The notes: generated from the sequence alone by a model not told the origin. DNA of 38,173 nucleotides from Brunnivagina elsteri CCALA 953 (GCF_002289455.1 NZ_NTFS01000010.1:1-38173); one strand, 5' to 3'; counted from the stretch's first letter, positions 9,313 to 18,716 are shown. Numbers and translations are program-made.

Positions 9313-9378
9313 GATTCTGACTCCTAACTCCTGAATTCTGAATTCCTGACTCCTGAATTCTGACTCCTGAATTCTGAG
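9313..9378. repeat. Short tandem repeats, GACTCCTGAATTCT type
   Basis: About four imperfect units of 7 or 14 bases built on GACTCCTGAATTCT follow each other upstream of the heme oxygenase gene. They resemble the heptameric short tandem repeats of filamentous cyanobacteria. A related stretch (GAGTCAGGAGTT) occurs near 38054. Confidence 0.8.
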
Positions 9379-9604
9379 CCACTAAAAAGCTAGATTAAGA
9401 TAATTTGATGAGCATTTCTCTCAAAATGAATCAGATTGCAACAATTTGTAATTTTCGGCACTTTTTCAAAAACGCCAAAACTGCTGCTAACTCTAGTAAA
9501 GATGGTGTAAACCATGACTCTAATCCTGAATTCTGATTAAGACAATATACAAAGAAATTTTAAGTATAATTACGACCTTTAAGAAAGATTCATGAATCCT
9601 TAGT

Positions 9605-9741
9605 GGGTGTTTATAAATTAGGCAAAAAGTCTAGTTTGTCATGCTGAACGGAGCGATAGCGCAGTGAAGCATCTCTAGACTACGCTTCAAACGCTAGATT
9701 CTTCGTTCCTCAGAATGACATAATTTTATTTATAAACACCC
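9605..9741. mobile_element. MITE-like element with perfect 14-bp terminal inverted repeats
   Basis: The ends are GGGTGTTTATAAAT (9605-9618) and its exact reverse complement (9728-9741). CTTAGTG occurs at both outer edges (9599-9605 and 9743-9749), suggesting a target duplication, though the left copy overlaps the repeat by one base and the right is offset by one. The interior (9638-9720) is a long imperfect palindrome from TGTCATGCTGAACG to CCTCAGAATGACA, a repeat type also seen near 26281-26345 and 27377-27419. There is no coding capacity. Confidence 0.7.
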
Positions 9742-9908
9742 TCTTAGTGAAATATATAAGCATTTTTACTGAAAACAAAGCCAAATTGGCATAGATTTAT
9801 AAACAGAAAAGTTTAAACTAATCCTGATGCAAAGGTATTCATACGGAATTGTTCAATTAAAGTATAAAGTGATATTCTCCAGTGTGACTGTGTGGAGTGT
9901 TTAAACTT

Positions 9909-11360
9909 ATGGTCTCATTTATAACTCGGACTCAAGATGCTATTCGTGAGGGTTCCGCTACTGATGTCAGTAGTTTGGGAACAGGGATGATCTCTTTGCC
10001 AGCGACTGCCCTATTCGGAACCGATGGTATTCGGGGACGGGTAGGAGATTTGTTAAGTGCGCCTTTAGCATTACAAATTGGATTTTGGACTGGAATTGTT
10101 TTGCGTAGTCGCGGAACCGCAAAAGGACCAGTTGTGCTGGGGCAAGACTCTAGAAATTCCAGCGATATGCTGGCAATGGCTTTGAGTGCGGGACTAACAG
10201 CCGCAGGGGTTGAAGTTTGGTATTTGGGCTTGTGTCCAACTCCTTGTGTAGCTTATTTAACAAGTATTAGTCACGCCATTGGTGGTGTGATGATTTCCGC
10301 CAGCCACAATCCACCGGAAGACAATGGCATCAAGGTTTTCGGTGGGGATGGGATGAAGTTACCTAAAGATTTGCAAGTAGAAATAGAATCTGGACTGCGG
10401 GGGATTTCTACCCCAGTTGCGCCAACAAGTGATTGTGGACGGCATTATGCGCGTCCTGAACTGGTAGCAGATTATGCTGAGGCATTGAAAAAGCCTTTTC
10501 AAAAAACACTGAATTTTGCGGGGATAAAAATAGTTCTCGATTTGGCTTGGGGAGCTTCAGTGGGTTTAGGGGCATCGGTATTTAAGTCGATGGGTGCTGA
10601 GGTTATTTGTCTTCACAACAAAGCTGATGGTAACAGAATAAATGTTAATTGCGGTTCTACCAATTTAGAATTATTGCAAGAAGCCGTCAAAGAAAATAAC
10701 GCCGATATGGGTTTTGGTTTTGATGGCGATGCCGATCGCGTTTTGGCGGTAGATAATACTGGACGCAAGGTAGACGGCGACTATATTTTGTATCTCTGGG
10801 GGCAGAGTCTACAACAGAAGCGGCAACTACCCGACAATTTAATAGTTTCCACCGTCATGGCAAATTTAGGCTTTGAGCGGGCGTGGGAAAAACAAGGTGG
10901 TAAGCTAGTTCGGACAGCGGTAGGCGACCAATATGTTCAAGCCGAAATGTTTAAAACAGGCGGAATGTTAGGTGGTGAACAGTCGGGGCATATTTTGTGT
11001 CGTCATTACGGGATGACAGGGGATGGTTTGTTAACTGCATTGCACATTACAGCCTTAGTGCGGGAATCTGGGATGAGTTTGGGTGAACTAGTTGACCAAA
11101 GTTTTACTACCTACCCCCAGCTATTAAAAAATGTGCGTGTGGAAGACCGGAATAAACGCATGGCATGGGAAGATTGTCAAGAAGTGATGAATGCGATCGC
11201 AACTGCTGAATCGGCAATGGGAGATGCAGGCAGAATCTTGGTGCGGGCATCAGGAACTGAACCAGTAATTCGCGTCATGGTTGAGGCTGAAGATGCCGAA
11301 CTTGTGCAACATTGGACTGACACCCTAGTCGCATCAGTAGAAGAACACCTTGTAGATTAA
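9909..11360 (+). CDS. glmM: Phosphoglucosamine mutase
   Basis: GlmM converts glucosamine-6-phosphate to glucosamine-1-phosphate for UDP-GlcNAc, peptidoglycan and polysaccharide synthesis. The protein of about 483 residues has [10 protein letters not shown] near the N-terminus. The phospho-Ser loop is [12 protein letters not shown] (catalytic Ser132), the Mg loop is DGDADR (272-277), and the phosphate-binding RASGTEP starts at Arg446. I chose ATG 9909 because GGAG at 9894-9897 is well spaced for it; a GTG at 9897 overlaps that site and would add four residues. The N-terminal ~30 residues extend beyond the minimal GlmM core, as is usual in cyanobacteria. A clear terminator follows at 11402. Confidence 0.95.
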   Translation: MVSFITRTQDAIREGSATDVSSLGTGMISLPATALFGTDGIRGRVGDLLSAPLALQIGFWTGIVLRSRGTAKGPVVLGQDSRNSSDMLAMALSAGLTAAGVEVWYLGLCPTPCVAYLTSISHAIGGVMISASHNPPEDNGIKVFGGDGMKLPKDLQVEIESGLRGISTPVAPTSDCGRHYARPELVADYAEALKKPFQKTLNFAGIKIVLDLAWGASVGLGASVFKSMGAEVICLHNKADGNRINVNCGSTNLELLQEAVKENNADMGFGFDGDADRVLAVDNTGRKVDGDYILYLWGQSLQQKRQLPDNLIVSTVMANLGFERAWEKQGGKLVRTAVGDQYVQAEMFKTGGMLGGEQSGHILCRHYGMTGDGLLTALHITALVRESGMSLGELVDQSFTTYPQLLKNVRVEDRNKRMAWEDCQEVMNAIATAESAMGDAGRILVRASGTEPVIRVMVEAEDAELVQHWTDTLVASVEEHLVD

Positions 11361-11401
11361 ATCAGTAATCAGAAATTAAAAATCAAGAAACCAGAATATC
11401 G

Positions 11402-11436
11402 TAAGGGCATGAGAATATCGTGCCCTTATTGCTTTT
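11402..11436 (+). terminator. Rho-independent terminator of glmM
   Basis: TAAGGGCA (11402-11409) pairs perfectly with TGCCCTTA (11421-11428), leaving an 11-base loop. The stem is followed by TTGCTTTT. It starts 42 bases after the glmM stop. Confidence 0.75.
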
Positions 11437-11483
11437 GGGAACAAAAATATCTACTTTTTCGCTAAATATTTACTAGCCCTATC

Positions 11484-11549
11484 ATACGTAGGGGTGGGGT
11501 CTTCCCACCCTTTAATATACTGGGACAATTTATTTCTTGGTGTTCCCTT
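11484..11549. repeat. Partial MITE family A copy (right half)
   Basis: This stretch contains CCTATCATACGTAGGGG and ends with TTATTTCTTGGTGTTCCCT, matching the right parts of the elements at 29253-29365 and 32246-32342. No convincing left end is seen, so the copy is truncated or degenerate. The inner GGGTGGG..CCCACCC forms a hairpin. Confidence 0.55.
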
Positions 11550-11618
11550 AATACCGGAAGCACATCACAAACGGATAGAAAAAGCAGTATATATTTACAG
11601 CCAATATCTAGCAAATAT

Positions 11619-11648
11619 CCCCAACTTCTTCAAAAAACCGGGGATATG
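11619..11648. repeat. Dispersed palindrome, ATATCCCC-GGGGATAT type
   Basis: TCCCCAACTTCTTCAAAA continues into CCGGGGATAT, an imperfect palindrome of the same family as 21034-21060, 23877-23907 and 35451-35481. Confidence 0.5.
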
Positions 11649-11847
11649 GAAATTGAACATCAGCTATTTATGCGACTGAAACAGCTTATTTACGTAAAAA
11701 CACTTAAAAATAATTTCAAAAATAAACTAAAACTAAAATATTAAAGTAACTAAAAATTACTAATCCCAAAATCTGGTTTTTCCTTCACGAATCTGTCTTT
11801 TAATAGTCCTCAATCCCGCAAATTCCCAGTCTTCAATCTGAAATTTC

Positions 11848-13494
11848 ATGGCAAAAAGTAAACCTAAATCCAAGAAAAAACCTGACCCTAGCAATGAAAA
11901 CTCAACTATTGACTTAAAACAAAAGCTAATCCACAAACGTAAAGCAGCCCAAGCCAAAAAAGAACTTACTAGCTTCCTCTCTACGGTTGTTGGCAGTGGC
12001 TTATTCTTGGGTTTAATACTCTTCCTAGTTGGTGGTATCAAAACAGCCATTCCCGGCGTTCTAGGAGTCATTGTCTTGTCTCTATCTTACAAATACCCAA
12101 GTCAAGCTCTGATAGCTTTCCTTATCTACGTACCAATCGGTGGAACCGTCACCTACTACATTGGCAACAGTCCCATCTTACAGCTAGCGAAAGATGCTTT
12201 CTACGTCCCAGCCTTAATTGGGTTGTGGCAAAACCTGAAAAAGCAACGCTTGCCCCTACTCATACCCCAAGGAATCAAAACACCCCTATTTATTCTCCTG
12301 GGTTGCTGTATCCTGACGCTATTATTCGTCAACGGTTCACAACAATTTAATCCTCCTCCCCCAGTACCATTTAAACCAGTTGTCAAAGAATTCCCCATTG
12401 GGATGGGAATTTTAGGACTCAAAGTATTTTTAGGTTACGTTCCTGTAATTAGTTGTTTTTATTACCTTATTCGCGACAAAAAAGACTTTTTACGAATTAC
12501 ACGTCTACAAATCGTGATTATTTGTGTATGTTGTATTCTCGGTATAATCCAGTACGCTTTGCTTTTAGTTGGTATTTGTGAAGGTACTAAAGAAGCCGAA
12601 GGTGCAGCACTATTTAAAGCATCACTCGAAGCCCGTTGTTATTTTGGTGGTTCCTTAGTTTACAGCCCATCAGAAGGGATGATTCGTCTACCAGGAACCT
12701 TTGTAGCACCTTGGCAGTGGGCTTGGTTTCTCATTTCCAGCACATTTTTTTCATTTGCAACCGGATTTTCTGACCCCTCAATTTTATGGCGAGGTATTGG
12801 TTTAGGTTCGATGGCATTGGTATTTGTCAACGCGGTTATCTCTGGACAAAGAATCGCTTTAGCCTTAGTACCGACATGTTTCGTGCTGTGTTTACTACTT
12901 ACGGGTCAGTTGGCAAATTTAAAGCGATTTATACCCGTATTTGCTGGACTAGGATTAGTTTTAGGAGGTGCGATCGCAAGTAACCCAACAGTGATTCAAG
13001 AGCGAACAGAAAGTTTTGTCAGTCGCTGGGAAGCTTCGCCTCCCTATGAATTTATCACCCAACAATTTGAAGACGTTTGGAAAAATTTAGACGGACCTTT
13101 GGGAAATGGATTAGGACGTGCGACTAACTCAGCCCGTGCTTTCGGCGACGCTCAACTGATTGAAACATATTACCCGAAAGTAATGCATGAAGTTGGCATA
13201 GTCGGCGTACTTGGCTTTTTAGCACTGGTCACAACTTTAACAATAATTTGCTTCCGTACTTATCGTTCTGTAAAAAACCGTAATTTCCGCAGTTACGGAG
13301 CAGCCATGTGGGTGTTTATACTGTTTATTAGCTACAACACTTATTACTATCCTCTGGATGTCGATCCGGTGAGTGTTTACTACTGGTTTGCGGCTGGAAT
13401 TCTTTTAAAATTACCAGAAATTGACAGGTTAGAGCGACTTCAGGAAGAGCAAGCAGAAAGGGTGCAAGGGAAAACAGGTAAAAAGAAAACGTAG
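11848..13494 (+). CDS. hpsL: Wzy/O-antigen-ligase-like polysaccharide polymerase, HpsL-like
   Basis: This 548-residue integral membrane protein has about ten to twelve hydrophobic helices, a Lys-rich cytoplasmic N-terminus (residues 1-40) and a charged C-terminal tail. A large loop between helices holds SFVSRWEASPP...NGLGRATNSARAFG and then the polymerase-like HEVGIVGVLGF. This resembles Wzy/WaaL family proteins that join lipid-linked oligosaccharide units at the membrane. The three glycosyltransferase genes behind it support exopolysaccharide synthesis. The set resembles the hormogonium-polysaccharide genes of filamentous cyanobacteria, where HpsL is the Wzy-like member. The hps symbol comes from recognising the gene set and is less certain than the Wzy-like class. 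A 9-bp-stem hairpin begins directly after the stop. Confidence 0.7.
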   Translation: MAKSKPKSKKKPDPSNENSTIDLKQKLIHKRKAAQAKKELTSFLSTVVGSGLFLGLILFLVGGIKTAIPGVLGVIVLSLSYKYPSQALIAFLIYVPIGGTVTYYIGNSPILQLAKDAFYVPALIGLWQNLKKQRLPLLIPQGIKTPLFILLGCCILTLLFVNGSQQFNPPPPVPFKPVVKEFPIGMGILGLKVFLGYVPVISCFYYLIRDKKDFLRITRLQIVIICVCCILGIIQYALLLVGICEGTKEAEGAALFKASLEARCYFGGSLVYSPSEGMIRLPGTFVAPWQWAWFLISSTFFSFATGFSDPSILWRGIGLGSMALVFVNAVISGQRIALALVPTCFVLCLLLTGQLANLKRFIPVFAGLGLVLGGAIASNPTVIQERTESFVSRWEASPPYEFITQQFEDVWKNLDGPLGNGLGRATNSARAFGDAQLIETYYPKVMHEVGIVGVLGFLALVTTLTIICFRTYRSVKNRNFRSYGAAMWVFILFISYNTYYYPLDVDPVSVYYWFAAGILLKLPEIDRLERLQEEQAERVQGKTGKKKT

Positions 13495-13515
13495 AGACGA
13501 CCCGGTGGGTCGTCT
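13495..13515. repeat. Palindrome AGACGACCC-GGT-GGGTCGTCT after hpsL
   Basis: This perfect 9-bp stem starts at the base after the hpsL stop codon. A near-identical copy with one mismatch lies at 33502-33522, just after the isomerase gene. It is a dispersed repeat that could also attenuate or end transcription. Confidence 0.75.
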
Positions 13516-13564
13516 TATACACGAGATTATGAGTCAGAACCAAAAATCAAAAGTTACCCAATTA

Positions 13565-13588
13565 ATAACCAATAACCAATAACCAATA
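13565..13588. repeat. AATAACC heptad repeat upstream of hpsN
   Basis: Three AATAACC units and a degenerate fourth lie 10-33 bases before the start codon of the next gene. Related heptads occur just before the genes at 16006 and 33600. Confidence 0.75.
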
Positions 13589-13597
13589 AATCAGAAA

Positions 13598-14614
13598 ATG
13601 AATTTACCTTCTATTTCAGTAATTATTCCAACCTATGGACGTGAGGAGCCTCTACGTGACAGTATTGATGATGCATTAAAACAAGATTATCCAAATTACG
13701 AAATTATAGTTGTTGACCAAACTCCTCAACATAAGCCGGAAATTGAAAGCTATTTAAAAGAACTATCTGATACTCATAAAATTCAATGGTTTCGTATTAA
13801 TTGGGCAAGTTTACCAGGTGCGAGAAATTATGCAGTTAGACGCTCAATCGGTGAGATAATTTTATTTCTTGATGATGACGTTCGACTTGAAACAGGTTTT
13901 TTAAAAGCACATGCTAAAAATTACCTTGAAAAACCTGAAGTGGGTGCAGTTGCCGGACGTGTTTTTGACCGAATGAAAATGGCAGATGCTGCCCAAGGAC
14001 GCACTCAAGGAGACAAGAATTATAATAATGATAAAACAATCGAATATCTCCCTCCACAAGCAATGGACCCCGGTATTGCTTGGTATTATATTGATTTAGT
14101 GCATACAGTGAAACCTCAAGAAGTATTAACAGCGAGGGGTTGTAATATGTCATTTCGTCGTGACATTTTTGAGAAGTATGGTTTACATTTTGATGAAAGA
14201 TTTCGCGGTAGTGCAGTACGAGAAGAATCAGATTTTTGCTTGAGAATACGTCAAACCGGATACAAAATTTGGTATGACCCGGAAGCACATTTAGTCCATA
14301 TAGGAGAGGAAACTGGTGGATGTCATGATATTGGTACTCGTTCGACTAAATATCAACTGACTTTTTACCATAATCACTTTTTATTGGGTTTAAAAAACCT
14401 CACATTTAGTCAAGCTTTACGTCTTTATGCACGTTTATTTGATTGTCATGTTCTCGGTCGTCCACCTTGCCATAAAAGTGGTTCTCCTATCAAGGTTTTG
14501 ACTCGTTTTGTCTTCTATACCTTAGGTTTTATTAAAGCACTTGGTACTATGATTCAATCACAATGGAACGACGGTCAAGTATATACACAATTGGACGAAA
14601 AAGTGAGCTTTTAG
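13598..14614 (+). CDS. hpsN: Family 2 glycosyltransferase, HpsN-like
   Basis: This 338-residue inverting GT-A glycosyltransferase transfers a sugar from a nucleotide donor during polysaccharide repeat-unit assembly on the cytoplasmic face. The Rossmann start is SVIIPTYGREEPL (7-19), followed by the nucleotide-binding Asp in IIVVDQTP (D40). The metal-binding DxD lies in LFLDDDVRLE (D92-D94), and the acceptor-side acidic motif is REESDFCLR. It follows the polymerase gene by about 100 bases on the same strand and precedes two GT4 genes. The assignment to HpsN rather than another GT2 of the hps set is tentative. Donor and acceptor are unknown. Confidence 0.75.
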   Translation: MNLPSISVIIPTYGREEPLRDSIDDALKQDYPNYEIIVVDQTPQHKPEIESYLKELSDTHKIQWFRINWASLPGARNYAVRRSIGEIILFLDDDVRLETGFLKAHAKNYLEKPEVGAVAGRVFDRMKMADAAQGRTQGDKNYNNDKTIEYLPPQAMDPGIAWYYIDLVHTVKPQEVLTARGCNMSFRRDIFEKYGLHFDERFRGSAVREESDFCLRIRQTGYKIWYDPEAHLVHIGEETGGCHDIGTRSTKYQLTFYHNHFLLGLKNLTFSQALRLYARLFDCHVLGRPPCHKSGSPIKVLTRFVFYTLGFIKALGTMIQSQWNDGQVYTQLDEKVSF

Positions 14615-14717
14615 TTGTTACTTGTTAATGGTTGATTTTTTAGGGTGGGTGAATCTCACCCCGACAATATTTTTGATATAAAACATAGAATATCACTTGT
14701 TAATTATTAGCAATTTT

Positions 14718-15887
14718 ATGAAAATACTAGTTGTCAGTCATACATATATAGTTGATTTGAATTGTGAAAAATTACGCGCATTATCTCAACTAGAAGCAGA
14801 TACGGAAGTAACAGTGATTGTCCCAAAACGCTGGAATCCTGGTGGTGTGCAAAGTAAAATTATTGAAACTCAATTTAAAGATGAAGGGAAGTTCCGGATA
14901 ATTCCAGTTTCTAATTTTAGTGAGAATCATCAAGGTTTACTAACATTCGGAACAGATATAATCTCAATATTAAAGAAATATCAACCCAATATTATCCAAG
15001 TTGAACAAGGTTCTAAAAGTTTAGCTTATGCTCAAATGATTAGTTTGAATAAGCTTCTAGGGTTGAATGCCAAAAATATTTTCTTTACTTGGTGGAATTT
15101 AGCTTACGAACTCAAATTCCCTGTATCATTACTGGAAAAATATAATCTTAGTCATACCCACGGAATTATTTCTGGCAATAAAGATGGTGCGGAAATCTTG
15201 TGCGATCGCAACTACAAGGGGGCAATCAAAGTTATGCCTCAATTGGGAATTGATGAAGCTTTGTTTGCACCAAAATTACAACCAGATTTGGCAGAAAGTC
15301 TAGGGATTAAATTGGGTGAATTTGTAGTTGGTTTTGTTGGTAGATTTGTCCCAGAAAAAGGTATTTTGACGCTTTTGGATGCTTTAGCAAGTGTTAAGGA
15401 TAAAGATTGGAAGTGTTTGTTATTAGGTAGAGGTGAATTAAAGGAAGAATTGATGAGAAAAGCGATCGCACATAATATTCAAGACCGAATTATTATAGTT
15501 GAAAGTGTGGCTCATGATGAAGTCTCTAAGTATATTAATTTGATGAGTACTTTGGTTTTACCATCTGAGACTACTTATAAGTTTAAAACTTTGACTTCTG
15601 TTGGTTGGAAGGAGCAATTTGGTCATGTAATTATCGAAGCAATGGGATGTCAAGTTCCTGTAATTGGTTCGGATTCTGGTGAGATTCCTCACGTTATTAG
15701 TGATACTGGGATGGTTTTTCCTGAAGGTAATGTGGAAGCTCTTGCTAATTGTTTAATGCAATTGATGGATAATCCTGAATTAGCTCATGATTTGGGACAG
15801 TTGGGTTATGCAAAGGCAATGTCGCAATATACAAATAAGGCTTTGGCAAAACAACAATTGGAGTTTTATCAAGAATTAGTTAATTGA
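14718..15887 (+). CDS. hpsO: Family 4 glycosyltransferase, HpsO-like
   Basis: This retaining GT-B glycosyltransferase of about 389 residues starts at ATG (MKILVVSHTY). A TTG seven codons earlier is open but unlikely. The C-terminal nucleotide-binding domain begins at VVGFVGRFVPEKG, and GHVIIEAMGCQVPVIGSDSG carries the conserved acidic donor-site motif of GT4 enzymes. It lies in line with the polymerase and the other transferases, separated by about 100 bases from each neighbour. It probably adds one sugar of the extracellular polysaccharide. The symbol rests on locus resemblance. Confidence 0.75.
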   Translation: MKILVVSHTYIVDLNCEKLRALSQLEADTEVTVIVPKRWNPGGVQSKIIETQFKDEGKFRIIPVSNFSENHQGLLTFGTDIISILKKYQPNIIQVEQGSKSLAYAQMISLNKLLGLNAKNIFFTWWNLAYELKFPVSLLEKYNLSHTHGIISGNKDGAEILCDRNYKGAIKVMPQLGIDEALFAPKLQPDLAESLGIKLGEFVVGFVGRFVPEKGILTLLDALASVKDKDWKCLLLGRGELKEELMRKAIAHNIQDRIIIVESVAHDEVSKYINLMSTLVLPSETTYKFKTLTSVGWKEQFGHVIIEAMGCQVPVIGSDSGEIPHVISDTGMVFPEGNVEALANCLMQLMDNPELAHDLGQLGYAKAMSQYTNKALAKQQLEFYQELVN

Positions 15888-15920
15888 TAATACTATTGGA
15901 ATTATGAATATTATAAAACC

Positions 15921-15942
15921 GCCAAGTCGCCAAGTCGCCAAG
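15921..15942. repeat. GCCAAGTC tandem repeat
   Basis: There are nearly three units of the octamer GCCAAGTC between the two GT4 genes. It is a short spacer repeat of unknown role. Confidence 0.8.
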
Positions 15943-16005
15943 AAGAGAAAGAAGTTTATGAATTATTTAGGACTATTGTATCAATTATTAATTAATAACC
16001 AATAA

Positions 16006-17181
16006 ATGAAAATTTTACAGATTGTTCCCTCAATTTCTCTAATTTATGGTGGTCCAAGTCAAATGGTATTAGGACTAGCACCAGCTTTGGCAAAAGAAGG
16101 TGTAGAAGTGACTATTTTGACGACTGATAGTAATGGTGATAATGGTCAAAAGTCTTTGGATGTTCCTTTAAATCAACCTGTAAAAAAGGATGGTTATGAG
16201 ATAATTTATTTTCGCTGTTCTCCGTTTCGTCGCTATAAGTTTTCTTTGGATTTACTTAATTGGCTAAAACAACATGCTAGCGAATATGATTTAGCCCATA
16301 TTCATGCTTTGTTTTCACCTGTGAGTAGCTTTGCTGCGAGAATTTGTCGTCAGCAAAAACTACCTTATATTTTACGTCCTTTAGGAACTTTAGACCCTGC
16401 TGACTTACGCAAAAAAAAGCAATTAAAACAAGTTTATGCAGCACTTTTAGAACGTCCTAATTTAGCAAGTGCAGCAGCTATTCATTTCACCAGCAATCAG
16501 GAAGCGAAAGTATCAGAAAGATTTGGAATACAAACCCATGATTTAATTTTACCTTTAGGTGTTGTACCTACCCAAAAAGAAAGCAATAATAATCTACTTG
16601 AGAAATTTAAAATTCCTCAAGATATACCCTTAGTATTATTCATGTCGCGTATTGATCCAAAAAAGGGTTTTGATTTGTTAATTCCGGCTTTAGAAAAGTT
16701 ACTTTCTCAAGGTTTAAAATTTCATTTTGTACTAGCTGGAACTAATCCACAAAATCCTAGCTATGAGGAAGGAATTCAAAAACAAATTCAAAATTCACTA
16801 TTACATCCCCATACAACTATTACAGGTTTCGTCACAGGTGAATTAAAAACTGCATTACTCCAAGCTGCCGATTTATTCGTGTTACCTTCATATTATGAAA
16901 ACTTTGGCATTGCCGTAGCTGAAGCAATGGTAGCTGGTAAACCCGTCGTTATTTCCGATCAAGTACATATTTGGCACGATATCCATAACAGTAAGTCAGG
17001 ATGGGTGACAAAAACCGAAGTTGAATCTTTGAGCAATGCACTACAATCCGCTTTACAAAACCCCGAAGAGTGCAAAAATAGAGGAAATAACGCCCGAAAT
17101 TACGCTTTGGAAAACTATAGTTGGGATGCGATCGCACGTCAACTGATCCAGGAATATCAAAAGTTAATAAATAAATCTTAG
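16006..17181 (+). CDS. hpsP: Family 4 glycosyltransferase, HpsP-like
   Basis: This 391-residue GT-B glycosyltransferase has the N-terminal loop YGGPSQMVLGLAPAL typical of GT4. A second Rossmann domain starts at LVLFMSRIDPKKGFDLL. The EX7E donor-site motif is ENFGIAVAE, followed by AMVAGKPVVISD. It is the last of four co-directional polysaccharide genes, and the ATG is preceded by AATAACC-type heptad sequence. Its sugar specificity cannot be read from sequence. It belongs to the same polysaccharide pathway by context. Confidence 0.75.
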   Translation: MKILQIVPSISLIYGGPSQMVLGLAPALAKEGVEVTILTTDSNGDNGQKSLDVPLNQPVKKDGYEIIYFRCSPFRRYKFSLDLLNWLKQHASEYDLAHIHALFSPVSSFAARICRQQKLPYILRPLGTLDPADLRKKKQLKQVYAALLERPNLASAAAIHFTSNQEAKVSERFGIQTHDLILPLGVVPTQKESNNNLLEKFKIPQDIPLVLFMSRIDPKKGFDLLIPALEKLLSQGLKFHFVLAGTNPQNPSYEEGIQKQIQNSLLHPHTTITGFVTGELKTALLQAADLFVLPSYYENFGIAVAEAMVAGKPVVISDQVHIWHDIHNSKSGWVTKTEVESLSNALQSALQNPEECKNRGNNARNYALENYSWDAIARQLIQEYQKLINKS

Positions 17182-17306
17182 TATTTCATTAAGGATAGAT
17201 AACTAAATATTTTGTAACGAACCACTAAAACCCAATCGGAATATCGTGTTTTATGGCATGATTCATAAGTAGACACGTATGGCTTTTTAACTGACAGGGA
17301 ATTTGT

Positions 17307-17945
17307 ATGGCTCTCCGTTTAGGTGATATAGTACCCAATTTTACCCAAGCATCGACTCACGGTGAAATCAATTTTTATGATTGGGCTGCTGATAGTTGGG
17401 TAATATTGTTCTCTCACCCTGCTGATTTTACCCCAGTTTGCACTACCGAATTAGGAACTGTGGCAAAACTGAAACCCGAATTTGACAAGCGAAATGTAAA
17501 AGCGATCGCACTTAGTGTTGATGATGTAGAATCCCACAATGGTTGGGTTGGTGACATTGAAGAAACTCAAGGTACTGCGTTAAATTATCCGATTTTGGCA
17601 GACCCCGACCGTAAAGTTTCCACACTTTATGATATGATCCACCCTAACGCTGCTGAAACTGTGACAGTGCGATCGGTATTCGTAATTGACCCAAATAAAA
17701 AATTACGTCTTTCGTTTACCTATCCTCCCAGCACTGGACGTAATTTTGATGAAATTTTGCGTGTAATTGATTCGTTGCAACTTACCGATAACTACAGCGT
17801 TGCTACCCCCGCAGACTGGAAAGATGGCGATGATTGTGTAATTGTACCCTCTTTGAAAGACCCGGAAGTTTTGAAGCAAAAATTTCCCAAAGGCTATCAA
17901 GAAGTTAAACCATATTTACGGATGACTCCTCAGCCAAATAAATAA
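17307..17945 (+). CDS. 1-Cys peroxiredoxin (Prx6 type)
   Basis: This 212-residue cytosolic peroxidase reduces H2O2 and alkyl hydroperoxides. The peroxidatic motif is PADFTPVCTTE (T42, C45), and the catalytic Arg is in TVRSVFVID (R122). No resolving Cys is seen (C45 and a single later Cys in DGDDCVIVPS), consistent with the 1-Cys class. The C-terminal extension from about residue 160, with TPADWKDGDDCVIVPS, is the Prx6 dimerisation arm. It stands alone with its own terminator and looks unrelated to the polysaccharide locus. Confidence 0.93.
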   Translation: MALRLGDIVPNFTQASTHGEINFYDWAADSWVILFSHPADFTPVCTTELGTVAKLKPEFDKRNVKAIALSVDDVESHNGWVGDIEETQGTALNYPILADPDRKVSTLYDMIHPNAAETVTVRSVFVIDPNKKLRLSFTYPPSTGRNFDEILRVIDSLQLTDNYSVATPADWKDGDDCVIVPSLKDPEVLKQKFPKGYQEVKPYLRMTPQPNK

Positions 17946-17965
17946 ATCTTAATATGATTTTTTGT

Positions 17966-17997
17966 AAAGGGTGGATTTAATGTCCACTCTTTCGTTT
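17966..17997 (+). terminator. Terminator of the peroxiredoxin gene
   Basis: AAAGGGTGGA and TCCACTCTTT pair with one mismatch around a 7-base loop and are followed by CGTTTTAG. It starts 21 bases after the stop. Confidence 0.65.
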
Positions 17998-18061
17998 TAG
18001 GAGTCAAAATAGAGAATAAGCTGCTTTAACAAAAATTTGAAGTTCAAAGGAAATTACGATT

Positions 18062-18643
18062 ATGTCATTCCCCCTCGTACTACAATTTCCATCTTCTGCA
18101 AAAATGACCGACGAACAGTTTTTTGACTTCTGTCAGGTTAATCGTGATTTACGGATTGAACGGAATAAAAATGGAGACATATCAATAATGCCACCAACAG
18201 GTTCGGAAACGGGAAATCGTAACTTTAATATTGCCGTACAAATTGGTGTCTGGTCAGAAAAAGACGGTACTGGTATTTGTTTTGATTCTAGTACAGGATT
18301 TACATTATCCACTGGTGCAGAACGTTCTCCCGATATTTCATGGATTAAATTAGAACGTTGGAATTTAATCTCTTCAGAACAACAGAAAAAATTTGCTCCT
18401 ATTTGTCCCGATTTTGTAATTGAATTAATGTCAGCGAGCGATAATCTCAAAACATTACAAGAGAAAATGCAAGAATATATGGAAGAAGAAGGAATTCAAC
18501 TTGGTTGGTTAATCTATCGCAAAAACCGTCAAGTTTACATTTATCGTCCAGGAATAGAAGCAGAATGTTTAGATAATCCAGCAACAATTAGTGGAGAAAA
18601 TATATTACCTGGATTTGTATTAGACTTAAGCAAAATTTGGTAA
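18062..18643 (+). CDS. Uma2-family (DUF820) PD-(D/E)XK-like protein
   Basis: This 193-residue protein is of the Uma2 family, which is greatly expanded in cyanobacteria and has a restriction-endonuclease-like fold of unproven cellular role. The core motifs are visible: MPPTGSETGNRN near the N-terminus, SPDISWI (first catalytic Asp region), PDFVIELMS (second acidic residue) and LGWLIYRKNRQVYIY (strand after the Lys region). It follows the peroxiredoxin gene but a terminator separates them. It is in the opposite orientation to, and converges on, the dynamin cassette. Confidence 0.85.
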   Translation: MSFPLVLQFPSSAKMTDEQFFDFCQVNRDLRIERNKNGDISIMPPTGSETGNRNFNIAVQIGVWSEKDGTGICFDSSTGFTLSTGAERSPDISWIKLERWNLISSEQQKKFAPICPDFVIELMSASDNLKTLQEKMQEYMEEEGIQLGWLIYRKNRQVYIYRPGIEAECLDNPATISGENILPGFVLDLSKIW

Positions 18644-18716
18644 TTTATTTTATTTTATTTTATATATTCTCCATATTATATTCTCTCCGCGCCTCTGCGT
18701 CTCCGCGCGATAAAAA

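Larger units (their letters stand above)
9260..9896. other. Divergent intergenic region with heptad repeats and a MITE-like element
   Basis: This 637-base spacer separates heme oxygenase and glmM, which are transcribed divergently, so it should hold both promoters. It contains TCCTGAATTCTGAC-type tandem repeats (9313-9378), a further degenerate copy near 9514-9538, and a 137-base element with perfect terminal inverted repeats (9605-9741). No gene is supported. Confidence 0.65.
11361..11847. other. Intergenic region: glmM terminator and repeat remnants
   Basis: This 487-base spacer has the glmM terminator, a right-half copy of MITE family A (about 11484-11549), a CCCCAACTTC...CCGGGG palindrome near 11619-11648, and AT-rich sequence before the polymerase gene. 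Short open frames here lie across repeats and are not supported as genes. Confidence 0.6.

Noticed and set aside
11494-11679. 61-residue plus-strand open frame
   Set aside because: It starts inside a MITE remnant and crosses a palindrome; the translation is repeat-derived.
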